Origin: Mariniphaga sp964559175
GTDB taxonomy: Bacteria > Bacteroidota > Bacteroidia > Bacteroidales > Prolixibacteraceae
Direction: 5' to 3'
DNA: 64,000 bases
Assembly: GCA_964559175.1 (NCBI GenBank)
Contig: CAZLGT010000018.1
Location: forward strand, 11,820 to 75,819
Positions 1 through 8,167 of this stretch are shown in pieces (within the stretch, counting starts at the first letter, position 1; each line of letters starts with the position of its first letter). Made by a program: the position numbers and the translations under genes. A model generated the notes under the pieces. That model was given only the letters and a program-made list of their open reading frames with translations. It ran no database searches and had not been told where the DNA came from.

Positions 1-758
1 GAAATGAGGGTTGCATCGGTTATGCGGGCGCCCGAACACACAATGAAATCGTTCATTATTACCCCCTCTCCTATCATTACCGGTGCTTCATACGTACTGT
101 TGATACTGCCGTTCTGCAACTTTTTGGCGCCATCGATGGTGGTGGCCGGGCCCGTTTTTACATTCAGTAAGGTGTTGCAGTTCAATATCCGCGAATGTGG
201 CCCGATTTCGCCCGTGGTGCTTTTAATGCTTTCCACATACTGCTGCACCATCTCTTTGAGAGCAGAAACCAGCTTCGGACGGTGGCGGTACATGGCTAAA
301 ATATAAGCCAGATGCGACGACAGGTAGTCGTACATGGGAACCGATCTGCCGCCCTCTTCGCTGATGGCATCCACCTCCGTTCCGTTGCCAAACGAGGTTT
401 CACCGTCCACCGAAAGGGTGGTTACATTATGAATGACCGAGCCCTCTCCGATGTTATAGTTGGCAATGTAGCTGCGTACGTTGTGGATGAGCACATCTTT
501 GCCCACTTCGCAGTTGTGGAGCCAGGCATTGTAAATTCCGGCATGAAAATCGATACCCCCCACCAGGCTGACGGTTTTGTTAAAACTGTTCAACCGGATA
601 TGCCCGGTAAAACGTACATTTTCAATGTTGTCGGGCGAAAATCCCGGCGCTACCTTAACCAGGTTCCAGTCGGGGCAGGTACATCCCTGATAAATCAACT
701 GGCCTGTTTCGTCGTCGGTTAACGGTCTGTACATGCTGTGTTTGCTATTCTGTTTCAT
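1..758 (-). CDS. DUF4954 family left-handed beta-helix protein (C-terminus cut by window edge)
   Basis: About 252 residues of a longer protein are visible; the C-terminus lies left of base 1. The N-terminal stretch MYRPLTDDETGQLIYQGC followed by a tryptophan and an N-V-R-F-T-G segment resembles DUF4954 proteins of Bacteroidetes. Hexapeptide-like runs (G-x-I-x-N-x, GEGSVIHNV, IGEGVIMND) indicate a left-handed beta-helix as in sugar-nucleotide acyltransferases and pyrophosphorylases. The family's reaction is not established, so none is assigned. The ATG at 758 is used; a second in-frame ATG at 734 (MYRPLT) matches the usual family start better and may be the real one. A -7-like box lies at 781-788. 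Confidence 0.72.
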   Translation of the reverse strand, partial: MKQNSKHSMYRPLTDDETGQLIYQGCTCPDWNLVKVAPGFSPDNIENVRFTGHIRLNSFNKTVSLVGGIDFHAGIYNAWLHNCEVGKDVLIHNVRSYIANYNIGEGSVIHNVTTLSVDGETSFGNGTEVDAISEEGGRSVPMYDYLSSHLAYILAMYRHRPKLVSALKEMVQQYVESIKSTTGEIGPHSRILNCNTLLNVKTGPATTIDGAKKLQNGSINSTYEAPVMIGEGVIMNDFIVCSGARITDATLI

Positions 759-780
759 ATTTTATTCTGTTTCAGGAGGA

Positions 781-792
781 CAAATATATTTG
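781..792 (-). promoter_or_regulatory. Putative -7 box for the DUF4954 gene, inside a 12-base palindrome
   Basis: Read on the minus strand, 788-781 is TATATTTG, matching the Bacteroidetes -7 consensus TAnnTTTG. It would start transcription about 15-20 bases before the ATG at 758. Bases 781-792 (CAAATATATTTG) form a perfect palindrome, so the same box also reads on the plus strand. No clear -33 TTTG is seen. Confidence 0.4.
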
Positions 793-1001
793 GATTCGAT
801 TAAAACCGCTTCATGAAAAACCTAACACCTATACTAATCTTTTACCAAAAAACATTACATAATTTATCCATATAACTGATTTAAAGTAAAATATAATAAA
901 CAAAAACAGAACAAAAAAATTTAAAAATTGAAAATAAACCTATATTCAGGCAATGAACTACAGCGGGTTGGGAATTTGAGTTGTTCAAGGGTTCAAAAGC
1001 A

Positions 1002-1997
1002 TCAGATATCGGACAGATAACAGGCAAGTCTTTGGCTTCCCGTTAGTTTCAGTTTTTTACGCAGTCGCACCCGTGCAATTTCCACACTTTGGGGCGAAAT
1101 GTTTTTCAGTCCGGCAATTTCTTTGCTGGTAAGTCCGAGGCGCAGGCAGGCGCACAATTTGTTTTCCTTTGGAGTGAGCCGGGAGTGTTTTTGGTGCAAA
1201 CGAACCATGAAACCCGGATGAAGTTTTTCCAGCTGCGATTCCACCATTTCCCAGTCGATGGTTTCGGCAGTGGAATGTTCCAGCGTTTGCAGCAGCTTTT
1301 GCAGCGGTTCACGGGTGAGCGGACTTTTCCCTTCCAGCATTTTTTCGAGCTGCCGGCCAACCTGGGTAAGCAATTCATTTTTTCGTGAAAGCTGAAGCAG
1401 GTAAGCCACCAGTTCGCGTTCCTTCATTTCCAGTTCGGTTTTCAGACGATGCCGGTTGCGGTTTTCCATCTCTTTGCCGGTTGAAAGGCTGGTAATGTGC
1501 CCCAAAGCCCTGCGCAGACGGGTAATATCGTGAATGGAAGCCCGGATACCCAGGTACCGGCCTTGCCTGTCGTACACACCACGCACATTTACAGAGCACC
1601 AGCGCAACTGCCGGGTACGGGTGAGAATCCGGAATTCGTGCGAAGGATTTCCCGGCATCTGATTAAGCGCACCCGACAGGAAATGGTCGAACCCGGGCCT
1701 GTCGTCGCCAAAAACCAGCAGCTCCGAAACTGAGGGAGCGTCCAGTATTTGATTGGCCGTATAGCCGGTAATATCGGAACATGAGGGCGAGCAGTAGTTA
1801 ATTTTTCCGCCGGGGTCGAACCAAAGCTCCCAACTGAAAGTAAAATCGGCAATCAACTGGTAAAACTGCCGGGCCTCCTGTTCTTCTTTCAGCAAGGTGC
1901 GGGCTTCTTCCAGCTCAAATTTCACATTCGAAATCTCCGCCTCGAGCTGTTTCAATTTCTCTGAACCCTCTGCTTTGTATTTCTTCGGCTGCTTCAT
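1002..1997 (-). CDS. PAS-domain LuxR-type transcriptional regulator
   Basis: The 331-residue protein has no membrane segment, so it is probably cytoplasmic. It starts with a coiled coil (about 10-45), followed by one PAS domain with a PAC tail (about 45-165; W-F-D-P-G-G-K-I-N-Y-C-S-P-S and the later I-R-A-S-I-H-D-I-T). A long helical linker follows (170-260), then a LuxR/GerE helix-turn-helix (about 268-328) with L-T-P-K-E-N-K-L and L-T-S-K-E-I-A-G-L. The same HTH type ends the TPR regulator at 10843-12624. There is no receiver domain, so control probably comes from a ligand or redox signal at the PAS domain. Targets are unknown; the divergent phosphatase gene at 2356 is one candidate. A 9-base inverted repeat lies 39 bases upstream of the start. 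Confidence 0.85.
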   Translation of the reverse strand: MKQPKKYKAEGSEKLKQLEAEISNVKFELEEARTLLKEEQEARQFYQLIADFTFSWELWFDPGGKINYCSPSCSDITGYTANQILDAPSVSELLVFGDDRPGFDHFLSGALNQMPGNPSHEFRILTRTRQLRWCSVNVRGVYDRQGRYLGIRASIHDITRLRRALGHITSLSTGKEMENRNRHRLKTELEMKERELVAYLLQLSRKNELLTQVGRQLEKMLEGKSPLTREPLQKLLQTLEHSTAETIDWEMVESQLEKLHPGFMVRLHQKHSRLTPKENKLCACLRLGLTSKEIAGLKNISPQSVEIARVRLRKKLKLTGSQRLACYLSDI

Positions 1998-2035
1998 CTC
2001 TTTTTTTCAGATTAGCAATGTCATTCTTTTTAAAC

Positions 2036-2063
2036 AGAGATAATCTCGTTATTAATTATCTCT
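2036..2063. promoter_or_regulatory. Inverted repeat, candidate operator in a divergent intergenic region
   Basis: AGAGATAAT (2036-2044) and ATTATCTCT (2055-2063) are perfect 9-base inverted arms separated by 10 bases. The dyad lies just upstream of the PAS/LuxR gene and touches the -33 element of a plus-strand promoter at 2063-2090. No T-tract follows, so an operator is more likely than a terminator. Confidence 0.45.
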
Positions 2064-2090
2064 TTGAAAGCTTGTAATACTTTACATTTG
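2063..2090 (+). promoter_or_regulatory. Putative Bacteroidetes-type promoter in the 358-base gap before 2356
   Basis: TTTG at 2063-2066, a 16-base spacer and TACATTTG at 2083-2090 match the -33/-7 pattern of the Bacteroidetes primary sigma factor, with a slightly short spacer. The leader to the phosphatase gene would be about 255 bases. A second -7 match, TAAATTTG, is at 2176-2183. Apart from these and the dyad, no gene was seen between 1998 and 2355; an open frame at 2112-2318 has no recognisable protein character. Confidence 0.35.
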
Positions 2091-2355
2091 CTATAAATAA
2101 TTAATTATGTCTTGTCTCTCAAGCATTACCATTCATGTTATTTTTTAATGCCAAATTTAGCAAAAATCAGTAGAATAAATTTGTGGCGCATCAAACGGGT
2201 GTACTACAAATTCCACGATTGCAAAAACCTATCGAATACATGCATCAGTCAATTAAAAGGATTTTTAACCGGACACTACTTATTTTCTTTATATTTACCA
2301 TTGCTGATTATAAAGTAAAAAAAAAGCACTTTATACTGGGATAGAAAAAGATAGC

Positions 2356-3450
2356 ATGAAGTACTTTAAACCATTCATAAAAGGAATTAAAAAGCCGTTT
2401 AAAGTTTTAAAAGTGTTTTTAAAGCAGAAAGCCGGCTGGCTCGACACACCCAAAATACTCCCCTACAAAGGATACGGTAACGAGACCGATGTTTTTATAC
2501 AGGGGATGGTGATTGAAGACAAGGGGCTGTCGAAACCCAAAGACAAACACCGGTTCTGGACCAATATGCTGGCAACCATCAAACGGTTTTCGGGCGATGA
2601 AATTCCCGGGGTTGCTGTGAAAGCCTCTTTTCTGGGAGAAACGCAAACCGCAGAAACCGATGAATGGGGCTTTTTTTCGTTTCATTTTCGCTTTGGAAAC
2701 AAACAGGAAGATTTGTTGTCAAAAGAGTGGCATTCCATTCATTTTGAATTACTGGATGAAATTGTAGAAAACCAGCCGCCTATACATTCCACCGGAGAAG
2801 TGAGAATTGTTTCGCATCGGCAAAAACGCATCGTAGTTTCCGATATCGACGACACGGTAATGATTTCACACGCTACCCAAATCCTGAAAAAACTCCGGCT
2901 GATGTTGCTGAAGAATGCTCTTACCCGGTCTCCTTTTGAAGGTGTGTCAAAATTTTATGTTGCCCTTGGCGGAGGTAAGCACCAGACAGAAAGCAATCCG
3001 TTCTTTTATGTATCGAGCAGCGAATGGAATTTATACGATTTGCTGGAAGATTTTTTCCATTTTAACCACCTACCAAAAGGCGTGTTCATGCTCAGAAGAC
3101 TGGAAACCAGCATTTATAAATTCTGGAAATCGGGAGGCGGAAGCCACGAACATAAATCTGAGAAAATTAAATCCCTGCTTGAGTTTTATCCGGAGCAGAA
3201 ATTCATTCTTATTGGCGATAGTGGCCAGCACGACCCGGAAATCTATTCCCGGCTGGCGTTTGAATTTCCGGGGAGAATCGAAACCATATTTATCCGGAAA
3301 ATCAGAAAACGAACTTTTCTGGATAGCAATGAAAATGTTGGAGAAAAACTGAAAGAAATAGATACAAATTATTACGAAGTTCAAAACACCCATGAGGCCG
3401 CCCTCGCTGCTGCAAGGCATGGGTTGATTGACGACAGTTATTTTAAATAA
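2356..3450 (+). CDS. App1-like phosphatidate phosphatase-domain protein (DUF2183)
   Basis: This 364-residue protein carries the App1 phosphatase catalytic domain. The HAD-type motif V-S-D-I-D-D-T places the catalytic aspartates at residues 163 and 165. It is followed by the conserved FYVSSSEWNLYDLL segment and the closing ILIGDSGQHDPEIY motif, which supplies the acidic metal ligands. The preceding 150 residues match the beta-rich N-terminal part seen in bacterial relatives (K-A-S-F-L-G-E-T-Q-T-A-E-T-D-E-W-G-F-F). There is no signal peptide. Yeast App1 dephosphorylates phosphatidate; the bacterial substrate is inferred to be a lipid phosphate. The gene stands alone between a divergent regulator and a convergent secreted-protein block. 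Confidence 0.85.
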   Translation: MKYFKPFIKGIKKPFKVLKVFLKQKAGWLDTPKILPYKGYGNETDVFIQGMVIEDKGLSKPKDKHRFWTNMLATIKRFSGDEIPGVAVKASFLGETQTAETDEWGFFSFHFRFGNKQEDLLSKEWHSIHFELLDEIVENQPPIHSTGEVRIVSHRQKRIVVSDIDDTVMISHATQILKKLRLMLLKNALTRSPFEGVSKFYVALGGGKHQTESNPFFYVSSSEWNLYDLLEDFFHFNHLPKGVFMLRRLETSIYKFWKSGGGSHEHKSEKIKSLLEFYPEQKFILIGDSGQHDPEIYSRLAFEFPGRIETIFIRKIRKRTFLDSNENVGEKLKEIDTNYYEVQNTHEAALAAARHGLIDDSYFK

Positions 3451-3513
3451 TTACTCCCGGTGCTACTCTGTCAAAAATGTGCCTTTGTATCTCTGTTCAG
3501 CCTCAGTGCGCAC

Positions 3514-4290
3514 CTAATCCTTAATGCACCTTACGGATGAGCCATGGTTCCTGGTTGCAGGGTTAGTAGCACGGGCACTATGATGAACTATGGACAAACG
3601 ACGGGAATCAGATCCACTATGAGTATTAGATCCACAGATCGAGCTGCTCCAATAGTAGCCAACTGTACCAACAACTATGAGTTCGCCATCTACAGGAACA
3701 CGGGTACCACCCATAGGTAACTTAAGAGGAGAAGCAAATGCCCCTTTTGCATTTTTGCTGTTCCAGGTGGCTATCTCCTGCTTCCATTCTTCATCGGTGG
3801 GAATTCTGAATCCCTCGGGACACGGGTTGTTGGTTCCGTTAACACCCTGCCACAAATCATCGTTTTGAGGGCTGCGCCAATCAAAAACCCCAAAGGGATT
3901 ACCAAAAAGAATAAAGTCGCCATGTTCCGGTTTATCTGTGTTGCTTTGTGTTGTGGTAGTTGGTGAGTTTCTTTTTTGGTGCCCATCGGCGGCACGGCCC
4001 CACTGGTAGAGATCACCATACGCTTCGGCATCGGTGCTACTGGTTGCCACACGGCTGGCCCCAAGGTTTCGGTCCATCCAGGTCCTGCCAGTGACGGGGT
4101 TGGTTACAACGCCAACTTTTTTAATGTCCTTTTGACTGACTTGTTTCCTGACATCGGTGCCTTCAAGGGTGGTTTCATCATTGCTTTCATTTTTGTTGCC
4201 ACCACTTGAACAACTGATTGAAAATACCAACAGCATTGCCAGCACTAAAAACAGGTAATTAAAAGAATTGGATTTTTTTTTCATTTTCAT
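3514..4290 (-). CDS. FISUMP-domain lipoprotein
   Basis: The 258-residue protein starts with a lipoprotein signal (hydrophobic run, then S-I-S-C with Cys at about residue 27). A Ser/Asn/Glu-rich linker follows, then a FISUMP (Fibrobacter succinogenes major paralogous) domain: T-G-R-T-W-M-D-R-N-L-G-A near residue 67, L-Y-Q-W-G-R-A-A-D-G-H, C-P-E-G-F-R-I-P-T-D-E-E-W and the closing S-V-R-C-I-K-D. The domain belongs to the C-type-lectin-like group of surface proteins in Bacteroidetes and Fibrobacteres; its ligand is unknown. It is the last gene of the 3.5-12.6 kb block and the second FISUMP protein there (see 9464-10555). Confidence 0.85.
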   Translation of the reverse strand: MKMKKKSNSFNYLFLVLAMLLVFSISCSSGGNKNESNDETTLEGTDVRKQVSQKDIKKVGVVTNPVTGRTWMDRNLGASRVATSSTDAEAYGDLYQWGRAADGHQKRNSPTTTTQSNTDKPEHGDFILFGNPFGVFDWRSPQNDDLWQGVNGTNNPCPEGFRIPTDEEWKQEIATWNSKNAKGAFASPLKLPMGGTRVPVDGELIVVGTVGYYWSSSICGSNTHSGSDSRRLSIVHHSARATNPATRNHGSSVRCIKD

Positions 4291-4326
4291 GGGTTTAAAA
4301 TGTGAATAGCACTGTATTTTCCTTTG

Positions 4327-4872
4327 CTACCTGTTTTCACCTACGCTTTGAAAGGTATGATAAAAACTGTCCGGGTCTTTGCTTGATACATAGCTGTATT
4401 GTTCGCGGACACGGGTAAGCGTTTTTTGAGTTTTTTGCGGAGTTAATTGCTTTTGCAATTGATCGCTCATATTAACCGGCCCCTTGTTGAGGTGGTTAAC
4501 CAGATTCTTCTCCAGACTTTGAAGCTCTGCAATTACTTTGGAGATATGGTCGGGCTTCAATACGGGTAGCATGGGTTTTAACAGTTCAAGTTCATTTTTT
4601 GGAACCGGTTTTTGAGTAGTTATTACCTTTTCGCCATTCACGGTAATGGTCTTTTGTCCATACTTTTTTAAAAGATCATTTCTTACAATTTCTGCCTTTT
4701 TCAGGGTTGTAACCACTTTTTCACCCTTTTCGAGCATTTTTGTAATCTGATTTTCATTTTCGAGGTTGTAAGGTGGAATATCGCCCGGGTCAGGAAGCTG
4801 TGCAAAAACCGTTGTTGCGCAAATGCAAAGCAAAAGAAGTGTGCCTTTTAGTGATAAATTCATGTTTTTCAT
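4327..4872 (-). CDS. Secreted protein of unknown function
   Basis: This 181-residue protein starts with a signal peptide (K-G-T-L-L-L-L-C-I-C-A-T-T-V-F-A, cleavage probably after A-Q). The mature part is charged and helical: Lys/Glu-rich, with I-T-K-M-L-E-K-G-E-K-V-V-T-T-L-K-K-A and L-K-P-M-L-P-V-L-K-P-D. No known domain was recognised. A GGAGG lies upstream of the chosen ATG, unusual here and a support for this start. It sits 36 bases upstream of the FISUMP lipoprotein gene and shares with the preceding gene (5004-5780) the opening M-K-N-M-N, which hints at a copied translation-start region. Confidence 0.6.
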   Translation of the reverse strand: MKNMNLSLKGTLLLLCICATTVFAQLPDPGDIPPYNLENENQITKMLEKGEKVVTTLKKAEIVRNDLLKKYGQKTITVNGEKVITTQKPVPKNELELLKPMLPVLKPDHISKVIAELQSLEKNLVNHLNKGPVNMSDQLQKQLTPQKTQKTLTRVREQYSYVSSKDPDSFYHTFQSVGENR

Positions 4873-5003
4873 TTTTCATTCCTCCAATAATTAATTTTGA
4901 TTATAACATTTTTATGGTTTTTAACGAATTAAAACGAGTACTCGTCCCCTCAACCCAGGGAACCTGCTGTTCGATTTTGTTTACCCGAACTTTGGCTTAA
5001 CAA

Positions 5004-5780
5004 TTAATAGTTTGCTTCTATCATTTCGTGCACCTTATCAGAGATTGCGGACATGAGTTCAGTAAAGCTCTTGTTTTGCTTACTTAGCAGTACAAACTGT
5101 TGATTCACAAGATTCAGTTTCTCAGGCGAGAGCAGAGACAAATCTTGGTAGTTTTCACCCAGCGAAAGACTCTTGAAGTCAGCGCGACCGCCAAGTAAAA
5201 CTCCAAATACCAGAAGCGACCGAAGCTGCACCTCTTCCTCTCTGTCTTTTAGACCAGCAATGACCATAGGGCTGACAATGTTACCGAGTTTGGTCAGCTC
5301 TCCGGATATGAACGCATGCATTCGCGGATCATCTTGCCAAAGCGCCCCATGGCCAACCAATGAAGCCTGAAGATCCATTAGGATGATACCTAAGACTTCG
5401 AACTCCCTGGTATTAAAACTACTTCCCACCCGACCAACATCCATACCAACTGCTGTTTGATCATATTCGCCTTCTTCTATCGCTCCGATCAGAGTTTGCA
5501 TCGCAGTGAACTGCTGTTCCGCTCCAGAAAGGTTGCCTTCCCTCAGTTCGTCCAATACTTGAGCCGTCCGAAACGAGAAATCTTGCTTCATTTCATCCAG
5601 CGTCTGGGGCAATTGCGCCTCTGCTGCCTGAGTCAGTGCCACAACCATCACAAAAATCCAAAAGAATTCAATCTTACGCTTCAACAGAATAAGTGATAAA
5701 AATTTGCTTATGGGGGCGTCACCCCCACAGTTAAGGCTCTGATTATTAGCTCCTGTTTTCGATTCATTCATGTTTTTCAT
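5004..5780 (-). CDS. Probable exported protein of unknown function
   Basis: The 258-residue protein has a late signal/anchor segment at about residues 36-55 (I-E-F-F-W-I-F-V-M-V-V-A-L-T-Q-A-A-E-A-Q). The roughly 30 residues before it (S-L-N-C-G-G-D-A-P-I-S) are unusual for an export signal, so translation may start later. The mature part looks all-helical (L-D-E-L-R-E-G-N-L-S-G-A-E-Q-Q-F, L-V-F-G-V-L-L-G-G-R-A) and matches no family I know. About 150 bases of gene-free DNA follow on each side inside the block. Confidence 0.55.
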   Translation of the reverse strand: MKNMNESKTGANNQSLNCGGDAPISKFLSLILLKRKIEFFWIFVMVVALTQAAEAQLPQTLDEMKQDFSFRTAQVLDELREGNLSGAEQQFTAMQTLIGAIEEGEYDQTAVGMDVGRVGSSFNTREFEVLGIILMDLQASLVGHGALWQDDPRMHAFISGELTKLGNIVSPMVIAGLKDREEEVQLRSLLVFGVLLGGRADFKSLSLGENYQDLSLLSPEKLNLVNQQFVLLSKQNKSFTELMSAISDKVHEMIEANY

Positions 5781-5932
5781 CTCATTATAATTATATATTT
5801 TCTATGGTATTTATCTCATTATTAGTGTTTAACTTAAAGGTATTCGATAGAATACTGACGCATTTCGATGTAACTCGCTTTATAATGATCCATTTTTGTG
5901 GCAAAATTTTACCATGCTCGTTTCATTTTTCA

Positions 5933-6808
5933 TTACTCCAAATTATCTGACCATGTGATAAATTGGCCAAAGTAATCCTGGAATTCATCGTTTTCATCAC
6001 AAGCGTTGCATACAGTATTTATAACAAAACCCGTGGCTGATAATACTTTATTTTCAAACCAATCAAGCCAACCCTGACTTGAATTGTTCTCATTTTGATT
6101 GTCATCTTCAGTTGCTTGATTAGCAAGATTGGTAGCTTCTTCATCACTAAGCGGTAAATGAGGTATCCACGGAATTAATGCTTGTTGTCTTTGATATGCA
6201 CTTTGTTCGGACATAAATTTGAAAGGGTCGGAAGTTGTGGCAAAACCTGAAGTGGTTAATAAGGTTGCCCTCCCGGCATCCACGTTTAGTAGTAAACCTT
6301 TTACAGAATGTTTGTCGAAAGTCCTTGGGTCACTGAGAATAATCAACGGCGAACCTTTCTCTGCAGCAGATTTAATCATGTTCCCGTTAACCACCATAAA
6401 TCCGGCAATTTCATTTTGTGGCCGCAGCAATTCAAGTACTTGCTGATCAAGCGAACCTGGACGCACAGAAATCACATCAAAAGAGAAACTTACACCGATT
6501 TTTCCTTTCGCCTGATCTGTCTTTTTACTTAAAAGTTCGATCCATTTTTGAACTTCTCCGGTTGTTTCACGATCAACATCATAAAGCACAACTGCAACTC
6601 TATGCTGTCCAACAACTTTTAAAGGATTTAAGTGCATGGCAATTGTTAGACAAACCAGAAATGCAGAGATCAAAACCAATAAGGTTTTCTTTATTAAGAA
6701 CCCAATGTTAAAGACTGTCCTGGTTTCCACCTGGCAGCCTATTGGCTTGGTAAAAGTTTTTAAAGTATTAGATAATCCAGATACCTCTGATAATTCATTA
6801 ATTTTCAT
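5933..6808 (-). CDS. Single-pass membrane protein of unknown function
   Basis: The ATG at 6808 is chosen because TGGAGGAAA stands directly upstream; an in-frame ATG at 6841 lacks this. From 6808 the product is 291 residues. A short cytoplasmic N-terminus (M-K-I-N-E-L-S-E-V-S-G-L) is followed by one membrane helix at about 36-58 (L-L-V-L-I-S-A-F-L-V-C-L-T-I-A-M). A soluble alpha/beta domain follows (R-V-A-V-V-L-Y-D-V-D-R-E-T and I-A-G-F-M-V-V-N-G, Rossmann-like alternation), then an Asn/Glu-rich tail with C-N-A-C near the end. I do not recognise the family. It lies in the middle of the secreted-protein block. Confidence 0.55.
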   Translation of the reverse strand: MKINELSEVSGLSNTLKTFTKPIGCQVETRTVFNIGFLIKKTLLVLISAFLVCLTIAMHLNPLKVVGQHRVAVVLYDVDRETTGEVQKWIELLSKKTDQAKGKIGVSFSFDVISVRPGSLDQQVLELLRPQNEIAGFMVVNGNMIKSAAEKGSPLIILSDPRTFDKHSVKGLLLNVDAGRATLLTTSGFATTSDPFKFMSEQSAYQRQQALIPWIPHLPLSDEEATNLANQATEDDNQNENNSSQGWLDWFENKVLSATGFVINTVCNACDENDEFQDYFGQFITWSDNLE

Positions 6809-6871
6809 TTTTTTCCTCCAATTAAATTCCTGTTTGCTCATATTCTTATAATTTATTGGTTGATTTTAAGA

Positions 6872-7645
6872 TTAGGGAGCCCCCCGCGTAACCTTTATCA
6901 CCACCGAAAACTGGCCCGAATTGGAGTAATCTCCGGTGAAGGTACAATCGTTTATACCAATGCTTAACGCTCCTTTTTTGCCACCAATCGTTATTCCTTT
7001 TCCCACAAAAAAGATATCGGACCCCACCTTGGCAATTAACCCGGCATGTCCTTCGAGTCCACTAAAATCTCCTCCGACAGGATCACCACAATATCCCCAA
7101 TCAGGGGGGAAATCTTGATAATAGTAATCCCTCGGATACCCTTCCGGATCAACGCAAGAATCGGGATGACCATTTGAGAAGCAGACCTTTCCGGTAGCTT
7201 TAAATTCAATCTTATCGTTGGGTTGTAAAGCGATTCCGGTATTTTTCCAGGGAACATTCCCGGGAATTATCACCACAACCTGGTCGATTTTTGCTTCAAT
7301 TTTCACCGGCTCCATAGCTACATTAATGTTTTTGCGGTTTTTCACCGGTTCTTCACGGGTTTTCATACCTGCACCTGAAAAAACAAGGGTCCCCCGGACA
7401 TCGGCTCTGATGGTATAATCGCCCCTTGCATCGGTTGTTGCAGATGCATCGGTGCCTTTCACCAATATCTGCGCACGCGGTATGGGTTTGCCATCGGTTT
7501 TGGAGGTTATCCGGCCGGTAATTTCGATTACCTGCGCCTGAATATTAAGACAAAAGCCGGCAAAAAGAATGAACAGGAAAGCATGTTTTAACCTGCATTT
7601 CGCCTGAAAAACAGATGTTATAAAACTGGTTGGTTGTTTATTCAT
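6872..7645 (-). CDS. Secreted protein with CarboxypepD_reg-like and PA-IL (LecA)-like lectin domains
   Basis: A signal peptide (about 1-38, ending N-I-Q-A-Q) leads into a carboxypeptidase-regulatory-like beta-sandwich (about 40-118; E-I-T-G-R-I-T-S-K-T-D-G-K-P-I-P and the D-A-R-G-D-Y-T-I repeat). The C-terminal 130 residues resemble the PA-IL/LecA galactose-binding lectin fold: V-V-V-I-I-P-G-N-V-P-W-K-N-T-G-I, I-E-F-K-A-T-G-K-V, G-L-I-A-K-V-G-S-D and the closing L-S-I-G-I-N-D. It differs from LecA by an insert rich in Asp, Tyr and Cys (S-C-V-D-P-E-G-Y-P). Sugar binding is inferred from the fold only. A cell-surface or extracellular location fits its neighbours. Confidence 0.72.
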   Translation of the reverse strand: MNKQPTSFITSVFQAKCRLKHAFLFILFAGFCLNIQAQVIEITGRITSKTDGKPIPRAQILVKGTDASATTDARGDYTIRADVRGTLVFSGAGMKTREEPVKNRKNINVAMEPVKIEAKIDQVVVIIPGNVPWKNTGIALQPNDKIEFKATGKVCFSNGHPDSCVDPEGYPRDYYYQDFPPDWGYCGDPVGGDFSGLEGHAGLIAKVGSDIFFVGKGITIGGKKGALSIGINDCTFTGDYSNSGQFSVVIKVTRGAP

Positions 7646-7666
7646 TTTACATTTTTTTTGATATTA

Positions 7667-8167
7667 TTACTTCTTTTCAATAGCCACTGAAACACTGGCA
7701 CTGCCTTCGGCAGCCATAACAGCAACATTAATATCACCTTTTTCGGCAGACAACATTCCTTCTTCGTTGTTGTGCGAAACCAGATTACAGGTAAATCCGT
7801 TCTTTTTTAGCTCCTTTTGATATTTTGTTAGCACATCACCCGGAACTTTTTCAACCATCATGGTCCACATTTTTCCATCATTCATGTCGTGGGATATAAC
7901 TTGTTCAACACTTCCAAAGCTAAACTCGGGCACTTCTTCAGGAATTTCAGAAGGCCACTTTTTATCATCTGCATTGGACGTCAACGTGCCATCTTCGGTT
8001 TTTATGGTAAAGCTTTCGTTATCAATATTCACATCAACTTCTTCGCCACTGGCTTTTTCCATTATTTTTTCCGCAATTTTTTCGGCGCGTTTTTCACTGG
8101 TGTTACGGCAAGCAAAAGTTACCGTAAACGCCAGCAAGATGATAATCAAAACAAATTTTGTCTTCAT
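7667..8167 (-). CDS. Putative lipoprotein of unknown function
   Basis: This 166-residue protein begins with a lipoprotein signal (L-A-F-T-V-T-F-A-C, Cys at about 20). A helical Lys/Glu stretch follows (A-E-K-I-A-E-K-I-M-E-K), then two beta-rich parts: N-I-D-N-E-S-F-T-I-K-T-E-D-G-T-L, and a later segment built like a small alpha/beta fold (Y-Q-K-E-L-K-K-N-G-F-T-C-N-L-V). No family was assigned. The start codon overlaps the stop of the upstream T9SS gene (ATGA at 8164-8167), so the two are translationally coupled. Confidence 0.6.
   Translation of the reverse strand: MKTKFVLIIILLAFTVTFACRNTSEKRAEKIAEKIMEKASGEEVDVNIDNESFTIKTEDGTLTSNADDKKWPSEIPEEVPEFSFGSVEQVISHDMNDGKMWTMMVEKVPGDVLTKYQKELKKNGFTCNLVSHNNEEGMLSAEKGDINVAVMAAEGSASVSVAIEKK

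Noticed and set aside
4..722. Plus-strand open frames over the first 0.7 kb
   Set aside because: They are antisense to the DUF4954 gene, whose minus-strand translation shows clear beta-helix repeats; the plus frames have no recognisable protein features.
2112..2318. 68-codon plus-strand frame in the gap before the phosphatase gene
   Set aside because: It lies over candidate promoter elements, has no family resemblance and an AT-driven composition (Phe, Lys, Tyr, Leu).
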